Source: Alphaproteobacteria bacterium (GTDB lineage Bacteria > Pseudomonadota > Alphaproteobacteria > Rhodobacterales > Rhodobacteraceae). Taken from it: a stretch of 17,729 bases of DNA. Location of the stretch: the NCBI GenBank assembly GCA_024279075.1, contig JAJRRX010000323.1, forward strand, positions 1 through 17,729. Direction: 5' to 3'. The notes beneath the pieces are model-generated. The model saw only the letters and a program-made list of their open reading frames with translations. It was not told where the DNA came from and searched no databases. The first letter of the stretch is position 1. Each line of letters starts with the position of its first letter. Made by a program: the position numbers and the translations under genes. Positions 9,083 to 14,891 of the stretch are shown in pieces.

Positions 9083-9118
9083 AATTGACCTCACTAAACT
9101 GGTTTAGTGAAGTCAATT
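9083..9118. promoter_or_regulatory. Long dyad, probable ArsR-type operator
   Basis: The region is symmetrical about 9100/9101 with 16 of 18 base pairs matching. The core is CACTAAAC-TG-GTTTAGTG at 9092-9109, flanked by TTGAC at 9085-9089 and GTCAA at 9112-9116. It lies 19 bp upstream of the ATG of the ArsR-type regulator, where such repressors usually bind their own promoter. A smaller repeat (TTAAC/GTTAA, 9069-9083) abuts it upstream. I could not assign -35 and -10 elements with confidence. Confidence 0.7.
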
Positions 9119-9136
9119 ACTATTGGAGATAACGTA

Positions 9137-9436
9137 ATGAAACCAACAGCTAAACAAAGAAACATGGCAGATTTCTTTGATGCGCTTGGCCACCCGCGCC
9201 GCCAGATGATTTTTCAAATCCTCAAGGAAACCGGTGCCAAAGGCCTCCCTTTTCACGCACTACTAAAACGATCGGGCCTCAAGGATTCCACTCTTAGCTT
9301 TCACCTCCGCAAGCTCGATCAAGGCCGTCTCCTTAAGCGCCAGACCAAGGGTCGCGAGACATGGCTTTCACTTAACCTTCACACCTTTTTCATGTTTATC
9401 GAGCCCGCAAGAGATCAGGTAAAGATACGGGCTTGA
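9137..9436 (+). CDS. ArsR-family winged-helix regulator
   Basis: The 99-residue product is a small winged-helix protein: FFDALGHPRRQMIFQILKE at 13-31 is the typical ArsR opening, and LPFHALLKRSGLKDSTLSFHLRKLDQGRLL at 37-66 is the helix-turn-helix with the SFHLRKL recognition helix (residues 54-60). The ELCVCDL-type metal site of arsenic and cadmium sensors is absent and there is no Cys at all, so the signal is probably not a soft metal bound in that site. I placed the start at the ATG at 9137 with TTGGAG upstream; a GTG at 9107 falls inside the dyad. The dyad suggests autoregulation. The downstream dehydrogenase operon, 52 bp away on the same strand, could be a target or share the transcript. 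Confidence 0.87.
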   Translation: MKPTAKQRNMADFFDALGHPRRQMIFQILKETGAKGLPFHALLKRSGLKDSTLSFHLRKLDQGRLLKRQTKGRETWLSLNLHTFFMFIEPARDQVKIRA

Positions 9437-9488
9437 GCCAGCCCCCTTTTGCCCGCATATTGAGCGAGACCAAACTAAAGGAAACCTC

Positions 9489-10229
9489 ATGCGACTGGCC
9501 CGAAAAACAGCAATCGTAACCGGCGGCGGCTCCGGCTTTGGCGAAGGCATCGTCAAGAAATTCTTCGACCAAGGCGCGATGGTGATTGTTGTCGATATCA
9601 ACCACGATGCGGCAAAACGTGTTGCCGACCTTTACGACGGCATGGCTTTCCAAGCCGACGTCTCCAAAATGGAAGACTGGCAGGCCCTCGCCGCCCGCGT
9701 CCGCGATACCTTCGATGGCGTCGATATCCTCGTCAATAACGCGGGCATCACCCACCTGCCGCAGCCGATGGACGAAGTCTCGGAGGAAGAATTCGACCGC
9801 GTCATGGCCGTCAACGCCAAGTCGGTTTTCCTCTCCGCCAAAACTATTGTGCCGATGATGAAAGAAGTGGAAGAGGGTGTGATCCTCAACGTCGCCTCCA
9901 CCGCTGGCGTCTCCCCGCGCCCCAATCTCAACTGGTATAATGCGTCGAAAGGCTGGATGATCACCGCCACCAAAACCATGGCCGTTGAGCTCGCCCCCTT
10001 TGGCATCCGCGTTAACGCGATCAATCCTGTAGCGGGCGAAACCCCGCTCTTACAAAGCTTCATGGGCGAGGACACCCCCGAGATCCGCGCCAAATTCATC
10101 TCCACCATCCCGCTTGGCCGTTTTTCCACCCCCGAAGATATGGCCAACGCTGCCTGTTTCCTCTGCTCGGACGAGGCCAGCATTATCACCGGCGTCGCCA
10201 TGGAAGTCGACGGAGGCCGCTGCATATGA
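9489..10229 (+). CDS. Short-chain dehydrogenase/reductase (FabG-like SDR)
   Basis: The 246-residue cytosolic oxidoreductase is a classical SDR: cofactor motif TGGGSGFG at 11-18, NNAG at 83-86, Asn109, catalytic Ser137 and Tyr150-x3-Lys154 (YNASK). Asp36 at the end of the second strand (VVVD) favours NAD(H) over NADP(H). The C-terminal VDGGRCI is typical. The likely reaction is oxidation of a hydroxyl to a keto group on a small acid or alcohol; the substrate is not identifiable. AAAGGAAA precedes the ATG. The stop overlaps the next start (ATGA at 10226), so it is coupled to a P1-family hydrolase and then an amidase, which points to a shared catabolic route. Confidence 0.93.
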   Translation: MRLARKTAIVTGGGSGFGEGIVKKFFDQGAMVIVVDINHDAAKRVADLYDGMAFQADVSKMEDWQALAARVRDTFDGVDILVNNAGITHLPQPMDEVSEEEFDRVMAVNAKSVFLSAKTIVPMMKEVEEGVILNVASTAGVSPRPNLNWYNASKGWMITATKTMAVELAPFGIRVNAINPVAGETPLLQSFMGEDTPEIRAKFISTIPLGRFSTPEDMANAACFLCSDEASIITGVAMEVDGGRCI

Positions 10230-11224
10230 AAATAGGCGCGCGCAATCTCATCACCGATGTTGAGGGGCTCTACGTTGGCAATGCCGAGGACGCGACGCTC
10301 AAATCCGGCAGCACGGTTTTGCTCGGAGACAAGCCCTTCACGGCAGCGGTTTCCGTCATGGGCGGCGCCCCCGGCACGCGGGAAACAGACATGCTCGCGC
10401 CGGATAAACTGGTCTCGGAAATTGACGCCATCGTGCTTTCCGGCGGCTCCGCTTACGGCCTCGATGCCGCAAGCGGTGTCATGGACGGGCTGCGCGCCAC
10501 GGGCAGGGGTTTTCGGGTCGCCGATGCCCTCATTCCGCTTGTCTCCTCCGCCATTCTGTTTGATCTCCTCAACGGGGGCAAAAAGGACTGGGCCGAAAAC
10601 CCCTACCACGATCTTGGTCTCGAAGCCCTTGATAACGCATCAAAAACCTTCCCGCTCGGCTCTATCGGCGCAGGCATGGGCGCGCTCACCGGCACACTCA
10701 AAGGCGGGCTAGGCTCGGCCTCTATCGTGCTGGAGAGCGGCCACACGGTTGGCGCACTGGTCGCTGCCAATCCCTTTGGCGCGGTCGCCCAAGCCAATGG
10801 CCATTTCTGGGCTGCCCCGTGGGAAGTCGGCACCGAATACGGCGGCCTCGGCCCCGCCCCGATGGGGGACCCGCTCGCCAAGCCCGTCAGCTTCAAAATG
10901 CAAGGCTTTTCCGAAAAGGGCAACACCACCATCGCCATTGTCGCCACCGATGCTGTGCTCGACAAAGCCCAAGCCACCCGCATGGCCACCGTAGCGCAAG
11001 ACGGCATGGCCCGCGCCATTCTCCCCAGCCATACCCCCGTGGACGGAGACCTCGTTTTCGCCGCAGCCACCGGCGCTGTGCCCCTCACCGATGCCGTGGT
11101 AGACCCGATGATGATCGGCCACGCCGCCGCGCTTTGCCTCTCCCGCGCGATCGCCCGCAGCGTTTATGAGGCCACCCCCGCCAAGGGCGACATCCTCCCC
11201 ACGTGGCGCGAAAAGCATGGCTGA
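10226..11224 (+). CDS. P1-family (S58; DmpA/NylC-like) self-processing hydrolase
   Basis: The 332-residue product shows the N-terminal-nucleophile hydrolase family that includes L-aminopeptidase/D-Ala-esterase DmpA, beta-peptidases and nylon-oligomer hydrolase NylC. Visible marks are GGAPGTRETD at 46-55, VLSGGSAYGLDAASGV at 70-85, the glycine-rich segment TGTLKGGLGSAS at 155-166 and GNTTIAIVATDA at 232-243. By analogy with NylC, the chain should cut itself between Asn233 and Thr234, freeing Thr234 as nucleophile; this is inferred from the motif. Substrates in the family are short amide-containing compounds (D-amino-acid or beta-peptides, oligoamides). GGAGG lies upstream of the ATG, and the start overlaps the SDR stop. 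It overlaps the amidase gene by 8 bp. Confidence 0.9.
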   Translation: MKIGARNLITDVEGLYVGNAEDATLKSGSTVLLGDKPFTAAVSVMGGAPGTRETDMLAPDKLVSEIDAIVLSGGSAYGLDAASGVMDGLRATGRGFRVADALIPLVSSAILFDLLNGGKKDWAENPYHDLGLEALDNASKTFPLGSIGAGMGALTGTLKGGLGSASIVLESGHTVGALVAANPFGAVAQANGHFWAAPWEVGTEYGGLGPAPMGDPLAKPVSFKMQGFSEKGNTTIAIVATDAVLDKAQATRMATVAQDGMARAILPSHTPVDGDLVFAAATGAVPLTDAVVDPMMIGHAAALCLSRAIARSVYEATPAKGDILPTWREKHG

Positions 11225-12602
11225 GTTCACCGGCCCCGCGCTCTCTGCCCTCACCGCCCTTGAGGTCCGCGCCTTGCTCAAGGCCCGTGAAATCTCCCCG
11301 CAAGACCTCCTCGATGCCGCTGAAACCCGCATCCAGCAAACCGAACCCGCCCAAAACGCCATGGTCACCCGCTGCTTTGCCCGCGCCCGCAAAAGCATCC
11401 GCCCAGATACCCTGCTCGGCGGCATTCCCATCGGCGTCAAAGACCTCACCGACGTCAAAAACGTCCGCACCACCTACGGCACCATCGGCTTCAAGGACCA
11501 TATCCCCACAGCTTCCGACCCCCTCGTCACCGTCATGGAATCCCACGGTGCGCTCGTCATTGGCAAAACCAACACGCCCGAAATGGGGGCAGGGGCCAAC
11601 ACCTTCAACGAGGTCTTTGGCCCCACCGGCAACCCCCATAACAGCGCCCTAAACGCAGGCGGATCCTCCGGCGGCGCGGCGTCCGGCCTTGCCACGGGCC
11701 AAGTCTGGCTCTCCCACGGCTCTGATTACGGCGGCTCACTGCGAACGCCTGCTGCGTATTGTAACGTCGTCGGCCTGCGCCCCAGCCCCGGCCGCGCCGG
11801 TGGCAGCGCCACCGTGTTCGAAACCCTCGGCGTGCAAGGCCCCATGGCCCGCACCGTGTCCGACTGCGCCTTGTTCCTCGACGCCATGCAGGGGGTGACA
11901 AGCCCCATCAGCTTCCCCGCCCCCCCCACCAGCTTCCTTACCGAAGTCCAATCCGCCCCCGACACCATCCGCATCGGCTACATGCCTGACCTCTGCGGCC
12001 ACGCCCCCGTAGAATCCGACGTTGCAACCCTCCTCGCCAGCGCCCTGCGCGAGGCCGAAAAATCCGGCTGCATGGTGGAGGAAGTCACCCTCAACACCAC
12101 AAACATGGACCAAGCCTTCCGCGCCATCCGCGCGCTAGGATTCGCCACCACCGCGCGCTCTCTGCTGGAAAGCATCACCCGCCACTTCAAAGAAACCATC
12201 CAAGGCAACGCCGCCGATGCCGCCGCGCTCACCGCGCAAGACCTCGCCAAAGCCAACCTAACCCGCGCTCAGCTCTACCGCGACACCTCCGAGTTGCTCA
12301 CTCATTTTGATGTCCTAGCTTGCCCCGTGGTCGGCCTTGGCCCGCTCAACCGCGAAATCGAATTCCCGCCAAAGGTCAACGGCACCAAATCCCGTGATTA
12401 TCTCGACTGGCTCGGGTTTTCCAACCTCGCCACCCTCACCAGCCTGCCAGCGCTTTCGCTGCCCATAGGCCGCCTGCCCAACGGTATGCCCATGGGCATC
12501 CAGCTCATCGGCCCTAACCGAGGCGAGGGTACACTCCTGAAAGCTGCCCGTGCCCTAGAGCGCATCCTCGCCACCAACACAAGCCCCCTTGACCCTCGAT
12601 AA
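11217..12602 (+). CDS. Amidase-signature family amidohydrolase
   Basis: The 461-residue enzyme hydrolyses a C-N amide bond with the Ser-cisSer-Lys triad. Lys75 lies in GVKDL, cis-Ser150 in GGSSGGAASG and nucleophile Ser174 in SDYGGSLRTPA. The spacings 75 and 24 residues equal those of the well-known fatty acid amide hydrolase triad (142/217/241). The NVVGLRPSPGR segment and late SLPALSLPIG also fit. I chose the ATG at 11217, which overlaps the upstream stop by 8 bp; an earlier in-frame ATG at 11166 would add a Pro/Arg-rich tail read out of the P1 gene. Together with the P1 hydrolase this gives two different amide-cleaving enzymes in one operon. The 3' end overlaps the convergent acyltransferase gene by 48 bp. 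Substrate unknown. Confidence 0.94.
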   Translation: MAEFTGPALSALTALEVRALLKAREISPQDLLDAAETRIQQTEPAQNAMVTRCFARARKSIRPDTLLGGIPIGVKDLTDVKNVRTTYGTIGFKDHIPTASDPLVTVMESHGALVIGKTNTPEMGAGANTFNEVFGPTGNPHNSALNAGGSSGGAASGLATGQVWLSHGSDYGGSLRTPAAYCNVVGLRPSPGRAGGSATVFETLGVQGPMARTVSDCALFLDAMQGVTSPISFPAPPTSFLTEVQSAPDTIRIGYMPDLCGHAPVESDVATLLASALREAEKSGCMVEEVTLNTTNMDQAFRAIRALGFATTARSLLESITRHFKETIQGNAADAAALTAQDLAKANLTRAQLYRDTSELLTHFDVLACPVVGLGPLNREIEFPPKVNGTKSRDYLDWLGFSNLATLTSLPALSLPIGRLPNGMPMGIQLIGPNRGEGTLLKAARALERILATNTSPLDPR

Positions 12603-13463
12603 GTCGGGCCGCGCCCAGCGGTTATGCAGCCAATACCATTGCTCAGGATGCGCCCGCACCTGCGCGCTCAAGCTGTTATTAATCGCCTGTAGCATCTCAA
12701 AAGGGTCCCCATGGGCAATCGCAGACTCTACGATAATTTCGACCTGCCCATCCGCCTTTAATGGTGCATAAACCGGCACTAAAAGCGCCCCTGTTTTCAC
12801 CGCCAACTCCGCCATAATCGGCGAGCTCAGCGCGGGTTTACCAAGGAAATCAAGCTGCACCCCGTCATTCACACGCTGATCGAGCAAAATGGTAATAATC
12901 CCACCGCCGCGCAGGTGCTTCAGCATCTTCCGCGTGCCCTTCATGCCGGTTTGAAACAGCCCCGCGCCACCCACCGCCATCGCCTTGGCAAAGTGGCGCT
13001 CAAAAATAGGGTTACCCGCCTCGCGATAAATTGAAGCGCTCGGCATCCCCGCCCGCGCCAGCATCACCCGAATGGCCTCCCACTCACCAAAATGCCCCGA
13101 CACAATAATCACCGGCTTGCCCGCCGCCTGTGCCGCCTCGATCTCGGCAAAAGCCTCCGGCGCAATCTCCACGCCACTCAGCTTGGCGTGGTAATCCTCG
13201 GTGTAAAACAGCACCATAAACCCGCGCCCAATATGCCGCGTGATCCGCTTGATAAACCCTTTATCGCCCGCTTTTTCCGGCATCACCAGTGCCACATTAC
13301 GCTCAATCCGCCGCTGCAGGCTCGGTACCCAGCGCACCGCCGCACCAATAACCGCCCCACCAATCGCCACACGCCACCTAAAGGGCAGGGGCCGCAGCGC
13401 CCATGGCAGCGCATAAATCAGCACCGCCTCACTGTAATGGCGAAATTTTGTCTTGCGTTCCAT
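12555..13463 (-). CDS. Lipid A-type (LpxL/HtrB family) acyltransferase
   Basis: The 302-residue product resembles the late acyltransferases that add a secondary fatty acid to lipid A at the inner membrane. A hydrophobic anchor lies in the first 45 residues (YALPWALRPLPF … VAIGGAVIGAAV), the catalytic H-x4-E is His124-Glu129 in GHFGEWE, and the C-terminal QWYWLHNRW is a strong family mark. The start at 13463 has a run of six G just upstream; a longer reading from 13631 would run into the divergent gene. The last 48 bp overlap the convergent amidase gene. It could act on another lipid (an ornithine-lipid or lysophospholipid acyl acceptor), but the LpxL-type role is the most likely. Confidence 0.9.
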   Translation of the reverse strand: MERKTKFRHYSEAVLIYALPWALRPLPFRWRVAIGGAVIGAAVRWVPSLQRRIERNVALVMPEKAGDKGFIKRITRHIGRGFMVLFYTEDYHAKLSGVEIAPEAFAEIEAAQAAGKPVIIVSGHFGEWEAIRVMLARAGMPSASIYREAGNPIFERHFAKAMAVGGAGLFQTGMKGTRKMLKHLRGGGIITILLDQRVNDGVQLDFLGKPALSSPIMAELAVKTGALLVPVYAPLKADGQVEIIVESAIAHGDPFEMLQAINNSLSAQVRAHPEQWYWLHNRWARPDLSRVKGACVGGEDAL

Positions 13464-13464
13464 A

Positions 13465-13514
13465 CCCCCCTGTCTAATTCTTTTGCCAAGCGGTGCAAAC
13501 CGCAGAATGGGGGG
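13465..13514. promoter_or_regulatory. Divergent intergenic region with mirrored G-run ribosome sites and a central dyad
   Basis: The acyltransferase (-) and membrane-protein (+) genes are divided by 54 bp. Each has a run of six G just before its start codon (C-run at 13465-13470, G-run at 13509-13514). Between them GCGGT at 13490-13494 and ACCGC at 13499-13503 form a small hairpin-like dyad with a GCAA loop. Promoters for both genes must overlap here or lie inside the opposite gene. I could not pick out -35/-10 boxes. Confidence 0.35.
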
Positions 13515-13517
13515 TAA

Positions 13518-13910
13518 ATGGTTTTTCTTGATATTTGGCGGTCTTTCCGTAGCTTGCCGCTTTGGGTGCAAATCTGGGTGGCTGGCATTTTGGTCCCTGT
13601 AAACAGCGCGGCTCTTTTGTTTATCTTCCAACCTGCCGGCTTATGGGTCGCAATCCTTGCCATTGGCGCTATGCTTCCCAACATTGCGATCATGTTGTAT
13701 GAGCGTGGCCTCTCAAAAATGATGGCATGGCCGCACCTGCTGCCTTGGGGTATACTTGTGCTATGGCTGGTATTTGCGATGCCTGAAGGCAGTGCGGCCT
13801 ATGGCGTTTATCTTTGGATTCTTTTGGTAGTCGACGCGCTCTCACTGGCGTTTGACTTCCCAGACGCGCTGAAATGGTTCAAAGGCGACCGCGCTGTCGC
13901 TGGAAGTTAG
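13518..13910 (+). CDS. Small integral membrane protein of unknown function
   Basis: The 130-residue product should be an inner-membrane protein with four hydrophobic segments, at about 15-37, 42-61, 73-88 and 95-113, short loops, and a charged C-terminus (DALKWFKGDR). I recognise no family and no catalytic motif. The start at 13518 has a G-run ribosome binding site three bases upstream of the ATG, rather close. It is divergent from the lipid A-type acyltransferase gene, which might suggest an envelope role, but position alone is thin evidence. A possible terminator lies about 70 bp downstream. Confidence 0.75.
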   Translation: MVFLDIWRSFRSLPLWVQIWVAGILVPVNSAALLFIFQPAGLWVAILAIGAMLPNIAIMLYERGLSKMMAWPHLLPWGILVLWLVFAMPEGSAAYGVYLWILLVVDALSLAFDFPDALKWFKGDRAVAGS

Positions 13911-13980
13911 CCCAAATGCCAAAGCCCCGACGCTCTCCCGCCCATCAGGCTCCATATTGCTGCGCAAAATGTACCTTCCC

Positions 13981-14025
13981 GTTGGGCGTGGCCTCGCTTC
14001 GCTCGGCGCGGCGCATCAACTTTTT
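13981..14025 (+). terminator. Possible intrinsic terminator after the membrane-protein gene
   Basis: GTTG at 13981-13984 pairs with CAAC at 14017-14020, and inner GCG/CGC and GCC/GGC pairs extend an imperfect GC-rich stem. A T-run (TTTTTATTT, 14021-14029) follows at once, as expected for termination of + strand transcription. The stem has bulges, so the call is tentative. Confidence 0.4.
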
Positions 14026-14192
14026 ATTTGCTTGGGAATACTGCACCTGCGCCGCATAGAAACGGAGGTGATTTTGGCGATGTCCCTAAATTTGACCGTC
14101 ACAAACACTGAGTTTGCAGCGCGGCGCGGGCACTTAGTTGCCAAAAGCACCTATGCTAACGCGCCGCTACCGAGCCGGAGGCGTGGCCACGT

Positions 14193-14209
14193 CCGGTGCG
14201 CTGCACCGG
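14193..14209 (-). terminator. Stem-loop downstream of infC
   Basis: CCGGTGC at 14193-14199 and GCACCGG at 14203-14209 form a perfect 7-bp stem with a three-base loop, 29 bp beyond the infC stop. No T-run follows on the minus strand, so it is either a weak or factor-dependent terminator or a 3'-end stabiliser. Confidence 0.35.
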
Positions 14210-14237
14210 AAATGAAGTTTAGGATTGCTGTATTTTC

Positions 14238-14789
14238 TTACTTCTTGACAGGGTTAATCATCATAACCATCTGTCGGCCTTCCATCTTCGGAATGCTGTC
14301 GACCTTTCCGATTTCGGCCTCGGTCACATCTTTTGCCACCCGTTCAAGCAGTCTGCGCCCCAGGTTAAGGTGCGCCATTTCACGGCCCCTAAACCGCAGC
14401 GTCACCTTGCACTTGTCGCCATTTTCCAAAAACTTAAACACGTTACGCATTTTCACATCATAATCGTTTGTATCGGTGTTCGGGCGGAACTTAACTTCCT
14501 TCACCTCAACGATTTTTTGCTTTTTGCGAGCTTCATTGTCTTTTTTCTGCTGTTCATATTTGAACTTGCCAAAATCCATGATTTTGCACACAGGCGGCTT
14601 GGCGTTGGGGGAAATTTCCACCAGATCAAGGCCAACTTCATTGGCCAGTTCAATTCCACGTTCAGGCGTTACCACCCCTACGTTTTCACCTTCAGCGCCA
14701 ATCAGGCGAATTTCATCTGCGCGAATGCGCCCGTTGGCGCGGGGGCCAGTATCGCGCTGCGGCGGCGCGTTGTGAGGTCTGCGAGCTAT
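14238..14789 (-). CDS. infC: Translation initiation factor IF-3, with probable AUA start codon
   Basis: The 183-residue product is IF-3, which binds the 30S subunit, prevents premature 50S joining and checks start codons. The N-domain runs from RIRADEIRLIGAEGENVGVV to the helix ELANEVGLDLVEISPNA and KPPVCKIMDFGKFKYEQQKK; the C-domain starts near VKEVKFRPN and includes LRFRGREMAH and the MVMMINPVKK end. No ATG, GTG or TTG lies in frame between the stop TGA at 14793-14795 and a GTG at 14675, which would drop about 38 conserved residues. ATA at 14787-14789 starts the expected IARRPHN segment, 8 bases after AAGGA (14798-14802). A rare start codon is the known device by which IF-3 limits its own translation (AUU in E. 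coli). It follows pbpC on the same strand, about 100 bp away. Confidence 0.93.
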   Translation of the reverse strand: MARRPHNAPPQRDTGPRANGRIRADEIRLIGAEGENVGVVTPERGIELANEVGLDLVEISPNAKPPVCKIMDFGKFKYEQQKKDNEARKKQKIVEVKEVKFRPNTDTNDYDVKMRNVFKFLENGDKCKVTLRFRGREMAHLNLGRRLLERVAKDVTEAEIGKVDSIPKMEGRQMVMMINPVKK

Positions 14790-14802
14790 GGGTCAAGTCC
14801 TT
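14787..14802 (-). promoter_or_regulatory. infC ribosome binding site with AUA start
   Basis: On the minus strand AAGGA (14798-14802) is followed by eight bases and then ATA (14787-14789). An in-frame TGA lies two codons upstream of the ATA, excluding a further upstream start. This is the element expected to carry IF-3 autoregulation. Confidence 0.8.
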
Positions 14803-14839
14803 AAATTGTGATCATTCCGGCCATATCGGCCTGTTTAAC

Positions 14840-14868
14840 GTATTGGCGGGAATCACCCTTCGGGTCAA
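14840..14868 (-). promoter_or_regulatory. Possible infC promoter
   Basis: On the minus strand TTGACC (14868-14863) is followed after 17 bp by CAATAC (14845-14840), a fair -35 and a poor -10. It would place the transcript start some 45 bases before the AUA codon. Read-through from pbpC is an alternative. Confidence 0.3.
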
Positions 14869-14891
14869 GGCCCAAGGCGCATATGCCGCCC

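Larger units (their letters stand above)
13911..14237. other. 327-bp stretch without a supportable gene
   Basis: This interval separates the membrane-protein gene (+) from the 3' end of infC (-). I find no reading frame with a ribosome binding site or family likeness. It holds a possible terminator (13981-14025), CAAAC/GTTTG repeats with a five-base loop in 14104-14118, the palindrome CGTGGCCACG at 14182-14191 and a strong stem-loop at 14193-14209. It could hide a small RNA or a repeated intergenic element; neither can be shown here. Confidence 0.5.

Noticed and set aside
9107..9136. GTG at 9107 as start of the ArsR-type regulator
   Set aside because: It lies within the operator-like dyad; the ATG at 9137 has a well-placed TTGGAG.
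11166..11216. Upstream ATG for the amidase
   Set aside because: It would add an Arg/Pro/Ser-rich tail read from the P1 hydrolase gene; the family begins near the Met at 11217.
13957..14463. 168-residue + strand frame over the intergenic region and infC
   Set aside because: Most of it is antisense to infC, and it has no family likeness or ribosome binding site.
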